From: Lachnospiraceae bacterium
GTDB taxonomy: Bacteria > Bacillota > Clostridia > Lachnospirales > Lachnospiraceae
DNA length: 41,447 nt
Assembly: GCA_024403415.1 (NCBI GenBank)
Contig: JAKSRY010000021.1
Location: 1 to 41,447 of the forward strand
Reading direction: 5' to 3'
The notes beneath the pieces are model-generated. The model had not been told where the DNA came from and ran no database searches. It saw only the letters and a program-made list of their open reading frames with translations. A program made the position numbers and the translations under genes. Positions 7,809 to 15,344 of this stretch are shown here, piece by piece. Each line of letters opens with the position of its first letter. Position 1 is the first letter of the stretch.

Positions 7809-9632
7809 CTATCTTTCATAGTCATCATCATAATAATCTGCTTCAATTAATTCTTGTTCCATATATTCGTTTTCTGAGAGTTCTTCAAATTTTTCAATTT
7901 CTATTTTGCTATTTTTATTGCCTGTATAAATTGAAGAATATATCATATCCAAGTTATTTTCAGCTCTGCTTTCTTCTTCCATTGCTTTTGCTATCACATC
8001 ATCATAGTTGCTTCTCTTCTTTTTCTTTGGAACTATTCTTGTTCTTAATCTGTCAGAATGAGTCTCCTCTAAAACTTGCTTGTCTGAAATAATCTTGCGC
8101 TTATCATCAATTGCTTTTGATTCAACATTATTAATCCCTTCCGCAATATCAGAATGCATCTCTTTCGCAAGAGAATCAAAGTGCTCTTGCATAGTAGTCT
8201 TTTGATCTATATTTGATAATCTCTCTTCTGCTTCTTTATGTATTGCTTTCTCCTTTATTTTCATCAAAAATGCTCTTCGACTCTCGAACATTCTAGACTT
8301 TCTATACATTATTTCATTTTCATACGAAATAATGTGTCTCTGAATCATTGGTGTCATACCATAACAAGCTAAGACAAGAATGTCTCTTTTCCACTGATTA
8401 GCTAATTCCTTGTACTTCAGACAATGCGCATACCTTCTCTGTTCTTCATACTCTTCCTCAAAATACTTAGCTTCTTTATAGTAGTTCACTATTTTTTTTG
8501 CTACATTTTCCTTCTTCCACTTTTTGTTTTTAAGAATACCTTCTTTTACAAAGTCTTTGCCTGCATATGAACACAGATTCTTAAGCTCATCACTAAGTAC
8601 AACATCATCGATTAACTCATTGTTGTGCCTCTGTTGCACTGCTGCATCACAATAGCGATTGTTAAGATATTCAAGCAGATGTTCAAATGTCGTATCCATT
8701 TTTTCTTTATCTGACTCAATCGCTTCTATCACTCTCTTGTAAACAACCGTTGCTGTCTTCCCCACTTTAGGTTCTTCAACAAAAGGGAATGTTATTTCAT
8801 CTTTCTTAAGAACATAAGGATACTTTACCTTACGACTCTCTTTTCCCTTTTCCTTAAGACATACATTATTTCTTCTGTACATCTTGTTCTCTGCTTCTAA
8901 TACATCGTTTACCATATCAGTCATATAGTCTCGTTTAGAGTCCCACCATTCGATGGAATTCCAATTGTGTAAACATTCCGCAGGCATTCTTTCCCAAACA
9001 AGTCCGCCTCCTTTTTTCTTTTTTTGCTTCCCGGTTAATGGGTCAATGACAGGAATTCTATTTCCATTTGCATCTAGCTTATTAGGCCTGCTCTTCTGCT
9101 TGTTCTCCCAAGTTCCGTCTTCTTTGAATCCTCTAAGTGTCATCATTATATGCACATGGATATTTTTCCTGTTTTGATTAGGACAATGAATTGCAAACTC
9201 TACTGCCATTCCTTCTTTAGCTAATGCTGAAGCAAACTTTTTGCATATCTTAATAATCTGCACATTCGTAAGACAATTATCAAAAGAAAAAATCATTTCT
9301 CTGTAGAGTTGAGAATTTACATTCTTTTCTATAGCATCAACAGAATTCCAAAGTTTTTCTGGGTTGTTCTTAAATTCGACAGGTGCATTTTCTGGTAAAT
9401 ACATCTTTGTATATATAACTCCATTTTTATTTGAATAATCTATAATTATAGGTAGTGATGCAGTATGCGTAGCACTTCTGCTATACGAGTGCATCATTAC
9501 TTCATCCATACATCTACTTGATGCTGTAATGTAAGCTGAGTGTTCTAGTGCACTCATTTCTTTTCCGGTTTTCGAAGTCTTTGATTCGACATTTATACTA
9601 GAATGAAAAAAAGAGTTATGGTGAGCCAACAT
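7809..9632 (-). CDS. MobA/MobL-family relaxase (MobQ type)
   Basis: A 607-residue relaxase that would nick oriT and lead DNA transfer of a mobilisable element. The N-terminal catalytic domain (about residues 1-260) opens with NSFFHSSINVESKTSKTGKE, a divergent version of the usual MobA/MobL start. It carries the metal-binding histidine motif IHVHIMMTLRGF near residues 155-165, preceded by EFAIHCPNQNRKN. The C-terminal half is charged and helical, with basic stretches (KKKKR) and an acidic tail, suited to DNA and partner contacts. A ribosome binding site (AAAGG) stands about 9 bases before the ATG. Two small accessory genes lie upstream and an HTH gene beyond them. No type IV secretion genes are visible, so transfer would need a helper. 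Confidence 0.88.
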   Translation of the reverse strand: MLAHHNSFFHSSINVESKTSKTGKEMSALEHSAYITASSRCMDEVMMHSYSRSATHTASLPIIIDYSNKNGVIYTKMYLPENAPVEFKNNPEKLWNSVDAIEKNVNSQLYREMIFSFDNCLTNVQIIKICKKFASALAKEGMAVEFAIHCPNQNRKNIHVHIMMTLRGFKEDGTWENKQKSRPNKLDANGNRIPVIDPLTGKQKKKKGGGLVWERMPAECLHNWNSIEWWDSKRDYMTDMVNDVLEAENKMYRRNNVCLKEKGKESRKVKYPYVLKKDEITFPFVEEPKVGKTATVVYKRVIEAIESDKEKMDTTFEHLLEYLNNRYCDAAVQQRHNNELIDDVVLSDELKNLCSYAGKDFVKEGILKNKKWKKENVAKKIVNYYKEAKYFEEEYEEQRRYAHCLKYKELANQWKRDILVLACYGMTPMIQRHIISYENEIMYRKSRMFESRRAFLMKIKEKAIHKEAEERLSNIDQKTTMQEHFDSLAKEMHSDIAEGINNVESKAIDDKRKIISDKQVLEETHSDRLRTRIVPKKKKRSNYDDVIAKAMEEESRAENNLDMIYSSIYTGNKNSKIEIEKFEELSENEYMEQELIEADYYDDDYER

Positions 9633-9703
9633 TAAATCACAACCTTTCTATATATAATTTATATGCGTCTATAGCACGCTATTATTTTTGCTTTATTTAA
9701 TAA

Positions 9704-9744
9704 CTCTTCTGAAAAAACATATATTTAATGCTTCCTCAGAAGAG
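9704..9744. other. Inverted repeat upstream of the relaxase, candidate oriT
   Basis: Perfect 9-base arms CTCTTCTGA (9704-9712) and TCAGAAGAG (9736-9744) surround a 23-base AT-rich loop, about 70 bases upstream of the relaxase start. A second dyad, ATAGC-AC-GCTAT, is at 9671-9682. Relaxases usually act at an inverted repeat near their own gene, so this is the best oriT candidate here. No known nic consensus is recognisable, and a simple mRNA hairpin or terminator of the upstream gene is the alternative. Confidence 0.35.
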
Positions 9745-9810
9745 CTACAACCTTTATCAACAAGTTCTGCAAAAAACAAACATCACACTACTGCATCACA
9801 TCTGCATACG

Positions 9811-10392
9811 TCATCGAAATATTATCTTTCCATTTTTGTATGCTTCTATAAAAAACTTCAAAGCAAACGAATTGACAGTAGTCTTGTTAACGTATTTTTT
9901 GCTAATTTCCATGTATTCTTCATACACGTACTTTTCGTATGTCATCGTTTTTCTCACAGATTCGTTCTCGTTTTTTTTAAGTTCGCAAATCTGTGCATCT
10001 TTACCATCGTCTTGTTCATCATCATGACTTGTAATCGAAACAAAATCGTATATTGTTTTCAATGCTGACCAAGTGAACGCATATCCATTAGCGTACATTA
10101 CCAAAAGGTTGCTCTTGTTATCCACTTGACACATTTTCTTGTAAATATCGCAAATCTGCATCTTGTAATCCCGAGACTTTGCAATCTCTTCTAGAGTTAA
10201 CCCATCTTCTGGCGGATTATGGCCTTTTTCTGAGGTGTCATAATCCGAAAAGCTCCGAGAAATTCCTCTAGAAATATCAGATTTTATTCTTTCCAGGGCT
10301 TCCCTGTATCCCTCGACAGTACAAGTCTTAGCTTCAATTTTCTTTTTCTCTTTTTGATTTTCATTTCGGCCGTTACTGTTTGACATTGTCAT
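9811..10392 (-). CDS. Mobilisation-region accessory protein, unknown
   Basis: A 193-residue soluble, charged, mostly helical protein with no recognised domain. The first 25 residues are polar and low complexity (SNSNGRNENQKEKKK); the rest has helices such as VEGYREALERIKSDIS and TYEKYVYEEYMEISKKY. Two start codons compete: the ATG at 10392 lies very close to AGGAGG, while the ATG at 10386 (MSNSNGRN) has better spacing and may be the true one. It overlaps the end of the 92-residue gene by 20 bases and precedes the relaxase, so it is co-translated within the mobilisation operon. A relaxosome or accessory role is inferred from position only. Confidence 0.65.
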   Translation of the reverse strand: MTMSNSNGRNENQKEKKKIEAKTCTVEGYREALERIKSDISRGISRSFSDYDTSEKGHNPPEDGLTLEEIAKSRDYKMQICDIYKKMCQVDNKSNLLVMYANGYAFTWSALKTIYDFVSITSHDDEQDDGKDAQICELKKNENESVRKTMTYEKYVYEEYMEISKKYVNKTTVNSFALKFFIEAYKNGKIIFR

Positions 10393-10651
10393 TGCCCTCC
10401 TTTAATTCTAAAATAATTGCTTCTTTGTGGTTTTTTAAAAATTGCAAAAAAGCTCCCGCATAAAGTAAAACTGAATCTCCAAATATTCTGTAGACATTTA
10501 CCCCAAGCTTAAAGATTTGAGTATTCAGCATTTTTCTTTGCCTGTACTTTTCAAGTCTCTGCTGCTTTGTCTTCGAGAATTTCTTTTCTAGTTTTTCCTG
10601 AGCTTGTTCAAGCTCGGCAAGTTCTTTATCAATTTCTTCAATCGATTTCAT
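10373..10651 (-). CDS. Small coiled-coil mobilisation accessory (DUF3847/MobC-like)
   Basis: A 92-residue protein. The first 45 residues form a charged heptad-rich helix (IEEIDKELAELEQAQEKLEK) ending in a basic patch (KQQRLEKYRQRK); a second helical part follows. This layout resembles DUF3847-type and MobC-like proteins found next to relaxases in Firmicutes elements, which assist oriT binding. The likeness is by pattern, not by a specific motif. Strong ribosome binding site AAAGGAGC before the ATG. First gene of the block leading through the 193-residue protein to the relaxase. Confidence 0.65.
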   Translation of the reverse strand: MKSIEEIDKELAELEQAQEKLEKKFSKTKQQRLEKYRQRKMLNTQIFKLGVNVYRIFGDSVLLYAGAFLQFLKNHKEAIILELKEGNDNVKQ

Positions 10652-10860
10652 TTTGTTTCAGCTCCTTTCAACGCAGAAGATACAATAAAATATGTAAATT
10701 GTTCGAATCAGCCCTTACGCATCCCGTCGGATTCCCTATCTGTATTTATATGTAAAAATAATTTTTCAATTTTAAAGCAGTTTTAAATACCTACATATTT
10801 TTTCCTGTAATAATATGCAGACAATCATTCTCTCTTATGCTAAAAATTGAGAAATGCATA

Positions 10861-10890
10861 AAAAAAGAACTCAGTTAAGAGTTCTTTTTT
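10861..10890 (-). terminator. Bidirectional intrinsic terminator
   Basis: A 12-bp stem (10861-10872 with 10879-10890, core AGAACTC/GAGTTCT) and a 6-base loop, with A-runs and T-runs on both sides. It lies just after the HTH gene (10917-11786) and separates it from the mobilisation operon downstream on the minus strand. Confidence 0.85.
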
Positions 10891-10916
10891 TAATTCAAAT
10901 ATTTACTTACAATACC

Positions 10917-11786
10917 CTACATTGTCGGTTCTTCCGGTACTTTAGAATTGGCAATTAGCTTTCTTTCTTCCATTTTCCTTTTTCGCGCAAGCTCTTGGCA
11001 TTTCTTTCTGTTCTTTCGAATTACTTCGATATCATAGCCAATGAAACGAGCAAGCCTCTCGTTGGATAATGTGTCTGGCTTAACAACTTCGTTGTCGATG
11101 GTTATGCATTCTTCAGCCAACACGTTTACAAGTTCGTCCATTACGAAATTTTCGCGTCTTGGCTTCCTGATTTCCGGATTGTCTATCTTTCTTATTTTCT
11201 TGCTGTTATCACGAGTTTCGTTGATGTTTTTGAATTCGTCTTCAGAGAGCCTTGATTTAACAATCTTCAGATAATTGACTACGCTCTGTCGAGACACATT
11301 GTTTTTCGCAGCAATCTGACTTTGAGATATTCCTGCTTTATAGTCTTCCAATATTTTGCCTGCAAGTTCTTCCTGACGAACTGAGAAAATGTTTTTTTTC
11401 TTTTCTTTCTTTTTTGGAGCATTTTGGCAGAAGCTAGCCATATATGCCGACAGGCCAACATATTCCTCTACCTGATTGCAGCTCCAACCGTCTCCCAAAA
11501 GTTCTTCTGCCTTTTCTACTCTCAGATTGTAGAACGGGTCTTTCTGCATTAAATCAATTCTGTCAGCTTTGTCATCCTCCAGCCAAGTCGTATTAATCTT
11601 TTTAATAGCGTATACTGTATCCTTATGCTTCTTTGCTTTATCAATTGAAATCTGTATGCTTTTTGCTGGAACATTGTAAAAAGCGGCTATCTGCTCAACA
11701 GGCATATGAACTGAGTTAAGAGCCAGAACTTCTTTTCTTCTGTTATTTAGTTGCACAGGAATCTTTGTATACTTAACTTCTGCCAT
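10917..11786 (-). CDS. Multi-HTH DNA-binding protein of the mobile element
   Basis: A 289-residue basic protein with at least two helix-turn-helix segments: MPVEQIAAFYNVPAKSIQIS near residue 28, and SQSQIAAKNNVSRQSVVNYL near residue 158, the latter of resolvase/sigma-like type. A weaker third one (NERLARFIGYDIEVIRKNRK) lies near residue 245. The regions between are lysine-rich (KKKEKKK). Such proteins beside relaxases act as regulators or as partition/replication factors; no replication initiator or ATPase motif is visible. Start supported by AAAAGGAA. Repeat A copy 3 is about 170 bases upstream. It has its own terminator downstream, so it is a separate unit. Confidence 0.7.
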   Translation of the reverse strand: MAEVKYTKIPVQLNNRRKEVLALNSVHMPVEQIAAFYNVPAKSIQISIDKAKKHKDTVYAIKKINTTWLEDDKADRIDLMQKDPFYNLRVEKAEELLGDGWSCNQVEEYVGLSAYMASFCQNAPKKKEKKKNIFSVRQEELAGKILEDYKAGISQSQIAAKNNVSRQSVVNYLKIVKSRLSEDEFKNINETRDNSKKIRKIDNPEIRKPRRENFVMDELVNVLAEECITIDNEVVKPDTLSNERLARFIGYDIEVIRKNRKKCQELARKRKMEERKLIANSKVPEEPTM

Positions 11787-11952
11787 ACTGTTTCCTTTTT
11801 GCTTAGGTCATTCCTTCACGTTGTTTGAAATTTTTAATAATATGAGATTTGTCACATATCTATAAATTTATACGAACCATTTAACAAGATGGCTAATATT
11901 ATTTTACAGAAATTTCAAACTATTCTCAACGAAAATCCAATAATATCAAAAT

Positions 11953-12072
11953 ATCATTGACAAAGATAATAACAATGATTATAGTCAAAGCGAGTCCAAC
12001 AGTAGCACTTATGCTACATATCGGACTCGTCAATTATCTTAGGATATCTAATTTACAGAAATTATTTCACTC
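11953..12072 (-). repeat. Interspersed repeat A, copy 3
   Basis: Third copy, lacking the CATCCGAA upstream part. The hairpin is at 11991-12029 with inner stem GTAGCA/TGCTAC. Bases 12024-12070 match copy 1 exactly. Plus-strand TTGACA (11957-11962), 17 bases and TATAGT (11980-11985) form the best promoter match of the three copies. It fills much of the 408-base gap 11787-12194. The gap also holds a decayed minus-strand frame (12067 to about 12155, ending RDPNGRYKE) that has a ribosome binding site but no standard start codon. Confidence 0.75.
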
Positions 12073-12194
12073 TTTATATCTCCCATTCGGATCCCTATTT
12101 ATTTCATCATAAAATTCAATTGTTGATTTTGATATTACTTCGACTACGTTCGTATATATTCTTACTCCTCATATATACTAATATCCCAATCATA

Positions 12195-12509
12195 TCACAC
12201 GAGACCCTTCTCAATATATTTCTTATAAGATCTATGCCCACTCTTTAACACACTTTCAAGATTTTTCCTTGGAGTTTCTTTTATATCTTCTGCGATATAA
12301 TGTCTATTAGTTTTCATTTCTCCATTTGCGTTATACGAAATAATTCCAACAAGATTAACTCTTATATTTAATCCTGAAATAATATTATTTAACGTATATA
12401 ACTTTGCATTCGCTTCATATCCATTATTATCTCTACAACTTAGTTCAGCTACTAACTCATTTACTTTATTTTTATTGTATTTATATTTTTTGTAATTATA
12501 GAATTCCAT
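12195..12509 (-). CDS. Hypothetical protein (104 aa)
   Basis: A small basic protein with a strong ribosome binding site (AAGGAGG, about 8 bases before the ATG). It starts with a Tyr/Lys/Asn-rich stretch (FYNYKKYKYNKNK), then mixed alpha/beta predicted structure with ELSCRDNNGYEANAKLY and VNLVGIISYNANGE, and a basic C-terminus (SGHRSYKKYIEKG). No signal peptide or membrane segment. I do not recognise it. It is last in the small-gene row of 12195-15458 and is preceded by the repeat block at 12599-12685. Confidence 0.6.
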   Translation of the reverse strand: MEFYNYKKYKYNKNKVNELVAELSCRDNNGYEANAKLYTLNNIISGLNIRVNLVGIISYNANGEMKTNRHYIAEDIKETPRKNLESVLKSGHRSYKKYIEKGLV

Positions 12510-12598
12510 ACATAATCCTCCTTAGTATAATAGATCTGTCATAATTTGTGCTGCTTGTTCTCTCTTTGAGAACTATCCAGTACTTATTTTAAGTTTTT

Positions 12599-12685
12599 GC
12601 AGTATGTTCTATATGCTTGTAATTTATAGGATATACTGCATTTACTTGTTATAAGTTGTTATAGTCTGTTATCAGTTATTTTAGA
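12599..12685. repeat. Inverted repeat plus four 10-bp tandem units
   Basis: A long imperfect dyad (GCAGTATGTTCTATA at 12599-12613 against TATAGGATATACTGC at 12625-12639, 13 of 15 matching) is followed by four 10-base units: TTGTTATAAG, TTGTTATAGT, CTGTTATCAG and a degenerate TTATTTTAGA (12646-12685). One unit per helical turn suggests repeated protein binding, as in operators, iterons or recombination arms. It lies upstream of the 104-residue gene on the minus strand. Confidence 0.5.
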
Positions 12686-12720
12686 AATAAACACCAAATA
12701 ATCACCAAAAAGCACACTCA

Positions 12721-13092
12721 TCACATAGGTTCACACCAGCCATCTTTGAATATCACCTCTTCTGTAATATTATCTAGAACTTCAAAAAAATCAAATACAA
12801 ACCATTGCTTCCTTGCATTATTATGGTTGTAACTTAATCCATAAGTAAAAATACCATTTTCGTAGGAAGTATTATATTTGCCTATCCACTCTTCCTTTTC
12901 ATCATCATGTTTCCAGTTACTAATCTCTTTTATTCCATATTCATAAAATTCATCAGAATACTTTTCAGAAAGAAGCACATCAAACACACTATCCTGTACT
13001 TTTTCGTATTCCCCATTAAATAAATATCCAAACTGTTCCACATATTCTGGCTTTATTTTCACTATTCCAACATCTGCAACATAAAGACTCAT
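12721..13092 (-). CDS. Hypothetical acidic protein (123 aa)
   Basis: A 123-residue soluble protein, rich in aromatic and acidic residues, with no signal peptide or membrane helix (features include VGIVKIKPEYVEQFGYLF, WKHDDEKEEWIG, YGLSYNHNNARKQWFVFDFF). Size and composition recall the many small immunity-like or phage-borne proteins of Firmicutes, but there is no family match I can name. Clear ribosome binding site GGAGGAAT before the ATG. It follows the 38-codon gene by 40 bases on the same strand and is probably part of the same small-gene operon. Confidence 0.65.
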   Translation of the reverse strand: MSLYVADVGIVKIKPEYVEQFGYLFNGEYEKVQDSVFDVLLSEKYSDEFYEYGIKEISNWKHDDEKEEWIGKYNTSYENGIFTYGLSYNHNNARKQWFVFDFFEVLDNITEEVIFKDGWCEPM

Positions 13093-13132
13093 ATTATTCC
13101 TCCAGCATTACGATATATCTATCAATTTACCA

Positions 13133-13249
13133 TTACACATTTTTCTCTTGATAATACTTCAAACCATCTTCTATTGAATCATTGTTAAGATTCCATAATT
13201 TCCATTCTAAGCAATTATCAATAAACCATTTAGTATTTAATAGTGCCAT
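13133..13249 (-). CDS. Small hypothetical protein (38 aa)
   Basis: A short frame beginning MALLNTKWFIDNCLEWKLWN and ending GLKYYQEKNV, amphipathic and tryptophan-rich. AGGTG stands about 7 bases before the ATG, and the frame sits in an otherwise empty gap between the 123-residue and EF-hand-like genes on the same strand. No family recognised. The ribosome binding site and packing argue that it is translated. Confidence 0.45.
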   Translation of the reverse strand: MALLNTKWFIDNCLEWKLWNLNNDSIEDGLKYYQEKNV

Positions 13250-13313
13250 AATAATCACCTGTCATGAATATATGGTAATCTTCTTCTACCACTCCCTTAA
13301 TATAGACACCCTT

Positions 13314-13586
13314 CTACCAAGATTCGTATTCTTCCATATCAACATTATCCCAATCAACTTCATCCGGATCTAAATCGCCCATCTCTATAGCTTCACGAAT
13401 TTCCGATGCATCCATAAAATCTGGATCCAATTCGTCACTTTCTTTCATCATTTCGGCATCTTCTTCCGAAAGATATCCATCTCCTGTCGCTGCCAAATTC
13501 TGCATATAGATATCATCTAATATATCAACTCGACCATCGTAATTTGCATCAAATCCTACAATACTTTCCTTGTCAAAAAATCCCAT
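13314..13586 (-). CDS. Small acidic EF-hand/dockerin-like protein (90 aa)
   Basis: The protein contains a calcium-loop signature DANYDGRVDILD (positions 1, 3, 5, 9 and 12 filled by D, N, D, D, D with Gly at 6 and Val at 8), followed by a degenerate second loop ATGDGYLSEED and a very acidic tail. This is the pattern of bacterial EF-hand or single dockerin-type repeats. There is no signal peptide, so calcium binding would be cytoplasmic or the motif may be vestigial. The start is the ATG behind AAGGAG; an ATG 24 bases upstream lacks a ribosome binding site. It is close to the membrane-protein gene at 13625 on the same strand. Confidence 0.65.
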   Translation of the reverse strand: MGFFDKESIVGFDANYDGRVDILDDIYMQNLAATGDGYLSEEDAEMMKESDELDPDFMDASEIREAIEMGDLDPDEVDWDNVDMEEYESW

Positions 13587-13624
13587 ATAAATTCTCCTTA
13601 TACACACCAAAAACTTCGATTTGC

Positions 13625-13861
13625 TTAATATATTTTTGTATATAACATAATGATTGCACCAATCACATAGATTAACGCAGGTGATTGATTAGGATAAATC
13701 CATGTAACTATAATTCCAATCATCGCAATCACTGCCCAAAAATGAGAGACAAATCTACGAGATAACTTCGACCCTGAAGAGTTGCTGTCATGTGGCTTCT
13801 CACATATTCCTTTCTTATTAGGAACATCTATCTGTCTTAAAAAATTACCATTATCCTTCAT
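13625..13861 (-). CDS. Small membrane protein with two helices (78 aa)
   Basis: A polar N-terminal 35 residues is followed by two hydrophobic helices (HFWAVIAMIGIIVTWIY and ALIYVIGAIIMLYT) separated by a short PNQSP turn. Ribosome binding site AAGGAG about 9 bases before the ATG. It lies 26 bases after the Ser-rich membrane-protein gene (13888-14316), so the two are likely co-expressed. No family recognised. Confidence 0.65.
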   Translation of the reverse strand: MKDNGNFLRQIDVPNKKGICEKPHDSNSSGSKLSRRFVSHFWAVIAMIGIIVTWIYPNQSPALIYVIGAIIMLYTKIY

Positions 13862-13887
13862 ATTGTTTTACTCCTTATAATTATGAA

Positions 13888-14316
13888 TTACCAGTTCTCC
13901 CAGTAATCCTCTGCATCGCTGCCATCTGGCATACGTCCATCCCAATCGTCCATGAAATCATCAAAATCTTCATAATCATCACAATCAGGCATTGTATATG
14001 ACTTCTTTGAAGAAGTCTTTTTAGTAGAAGTAGAGTATGTCTTCTTACTTGATTTCGAAGAAGCACTTGATGAGCTACTGCTCTTCGAACTTGAGTAAGA
14101 TGACTTTGATTTAGAAGTATTATTCTCAGTAAATGGCTTATGAAGATAACAATATAAACTTCCATATGCAGCCGTACTTCTACATCCAGACTTAATACAA
14201 GTACTTCCAGATGAAGAAGAATTACCTGTTTTTCCAATATTTCCTATTATGCATATAATAGAGAATACTATTATTACTATATCCAATAGGCTAATGTTAT
14301 GTTTATCATTCTTCAT
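13888..14316 (-). CDS. Ser-rich membrane-anchored protein, copy 1
   Basis: The 142-residue protein has one N-terminal hydrophobic helix (ISLLDIVIIVFSIICIIGNI), then a short cysteine-containing segment (STCIKSGCRSTAAYGSLYCY; Cys/His spacing that could hold zinc), a long Ser/Lys low-complexity linker (about residues 68-105), and a very acidic, aromatic C-terminal tail (DDFMDDWDG, DAEDYWENW). It is probably anchored in the membrane with the tail presented on one side. Ribosome binding site GAGGAAG. A second copy is at 36587-37009; 14036-14253 is identical to 36729-36946. Upstream, 14341-14364 is also conserved in front of the other copy (23 of 24 bases). Function unknown. Confidence 0.8.
   Translation of the reverse strand: MKNDKHNISLLDIVIIVFSIICIIGNIGKTGNSSSSGSTCIKSGCRSTAAYGSLYCYLHKPFTENNTSKSKSSYSSSKSSSSSSASSKSSKKTYSTSTKKTSSKKSYTMPDCDDYEDFDDFMDDWDGRMPDGSDAEDYWENW
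14036..14253. repeat. 218-bp direct repeat, left copy
   Basis: Identical base for base to 36729-36946, in the same orientation, within the two Ser-rich membrane-protein genes. Weaker similarity extends over the whole 430-base genes and the shared upstream block. The pair brackets the defence island. Confidence 0.9.
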
Positions 14317-14373
14317 ATTCTCTTCCTCTCTCTGTACCTTTATAATGCACTATGTATAGTCCAAATATTTACT

Positions 14374-14685
14374 CTATGAGCACTTATAGCAAATATCATT
14401 ATGATATGGATTAGTACAATACAATTTCCCCCGGTCTGTATATATAACAGATATCGTGTTACATCTAACCATTTCGACTAACATGGATTCAACATCTGTT
14501 AATGACAGATATTTAACTAATCCATAATATGACTTTCCTTTAAACTGAGGGGCTATGACAGCATCTTTATTTCCTGTAAGAATATTACGAATTGTTCTTC
14601 TATATGCGTATCCATGATATTTGTACCTGGTGTTCTCTAAGTCTCTAATCATTGTGACAAGCAGATCATTAATTGTAATATTCAT
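14374..14685 (-). CDS. Small protein with RQC-like winged-helix pattern (103 aa)
   Basis: Start chosen at the ATG behind GGGAGG, giving MNITINDLLVTMIRDLENTR. The middle reads TIRNILTGNKDAVIAPQFKG and SYYGLVKYLSLTDVESMLVE, ending in VIYTDRGKLYCT. This spacing resembles the RQC winged-helix of RecQ helicases (a G-S/N-K block, a Y-G-L-x-K-x-L-S block, then a beta wing), but there is no helicase gene attached. It could be a stand-alone DNA-binding wing or an unrelated fold. Two cysteines at the end (CYKCS) may be part of a metal site. It lies just upstream of the Ser-rich gene on the same strand. Confidence 0.6.
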   Translation of the reverse strand: MNITINDLLVTMIRDLENTRYKYHGYAYRRTIRNILTGNKDAVIAPQFKGKSYYGLVKYLSLTDVESMLVEMVRCNTISVIYTDRGKLYCTNPYHNDICYKCS

Positions 14686-14830
14686 ATAGCCTAAACCTCC
14701 CAGAAAGAACTCTATTGATGATATATAAATCTTAAAATATTCCAAAGAATATAAACATGGCTACAAGTGCAAAAAAAGACCTCTTATTCCTGTTCTTACA
14801 GCGAATTAGAAGTCTTTTACATATAATGAT

Positions 14831-15088
14831 TTATTTGAAGCCTCTATTAAATATAATTTCACATTGTTCTATATACTTTATATATCTTATTGAATCTTGT
14901 TTTATAGCTATCTCTTTCATAGTAACTAACAACATTTCTATTTCATTTTTATTAAGGCCTAGTTGATTACAAATCTCTTTAGGTGATAAAGACCATAAAT
15001 CTTTAATAAATTTACAATTAGTTTGATTTTTAATCTTTTCTATAATTGCTTGCTCTGTGTTTAATATTTCAATAGGTTGCTCTAACAC
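14831..15088 (-). CDS. Small helical protein (85 aa), possibly HTH
   Basis: Starts at GTG with GGAG eight bases upstream; the first residues are MLEQPIEILNTEQ. The centre LSPKEICNQLGLNKNEIEML has the spacing of a helix-turn-helix (P-K-E-I-x-x-x-L-G-L-x-x-x-x-I), so DNA binding is possible. No membrane segment. The neighbouring small genes are on the same strand. No family assignment. Confidence 0.55.
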   Translation of the reverse strand: MLEQPIEILNTEQAIIEKIKNQTNCKFIKDLWSLSPKEICNQLGLNKNEIEMLLVTMKEIAIKQDSIRYIKYIEQCEIIFNRGFK

Positions 15089-15109
15089 TTAAATAACTCC
15101 ATACAATAC

Positions 15110-15340
15110 CTACACTCCAGTTGACTTGGCTCCAAATAAGATTATCAAAGCTCCTACCGGAGGACAAGCACAGCCAACTATGATTCCCAATACAACAAAT
15201 ATGCCAAACACAAATCTTCCACCTGAGCTACCACCTAAATTTCCATTTCCATATCCATGCTTATCATAATCATGAAGTCCATTTGTACCACCACAAATAC
15301 CACAATAGTCATTATCGTTATAGTTATTGTAATCACTCAT
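15110..15340 (-). CDS. Small membrane protein with N-terminal CxxC (76 aa)
   Basis: The N-terminus is Asn/Tyr/Asp-rich with CGICGGTNGLHDYDKHGYG (a CxxC and His residues that could bind metal), then a Gly/Ser linker and one hydrophobic segment with a hairpin shape (FVFGIFVVLGIIVGCACPPV, then GALIILFGA). The ribosome binding site is weak: AAAGG sits about 14 bases upstream of the ATG and overlaps the end of the preceding 37-codon gene, suggesting translational coupling. Unknown function. Confidence 0.6.
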   Translation of the reverse strand: MSDYNNYNDNDYCGICGGTNGLHDYDKHGYGNGNLGGSSGGRFVFGIFVVLGIIVGCACPPVGALIILFGAKSTGV

Positions 15341-15344
15341 AATA

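Noticed and set aside
9688-10068. Plus-strand open frame of 126 codons opposite the mobilisation accessory gene
   Set aside because: Low-complexity Ser/Phe/His shadow of the minus-strand gene with no ribosome binding site.
12646-12685. CRISPR-like short repeats
   Set aside because: Units are 10 bases with no spacers; no cas genes in the window.
13881-14237. Alternative frame of 118 codons overlapping the Ser-rich gene (also in the second copy)
   Set aside because: Present in both copies only because the DNA is duplicated; Leu/His/Arg-rich frameshift product without a ribosome binding site.
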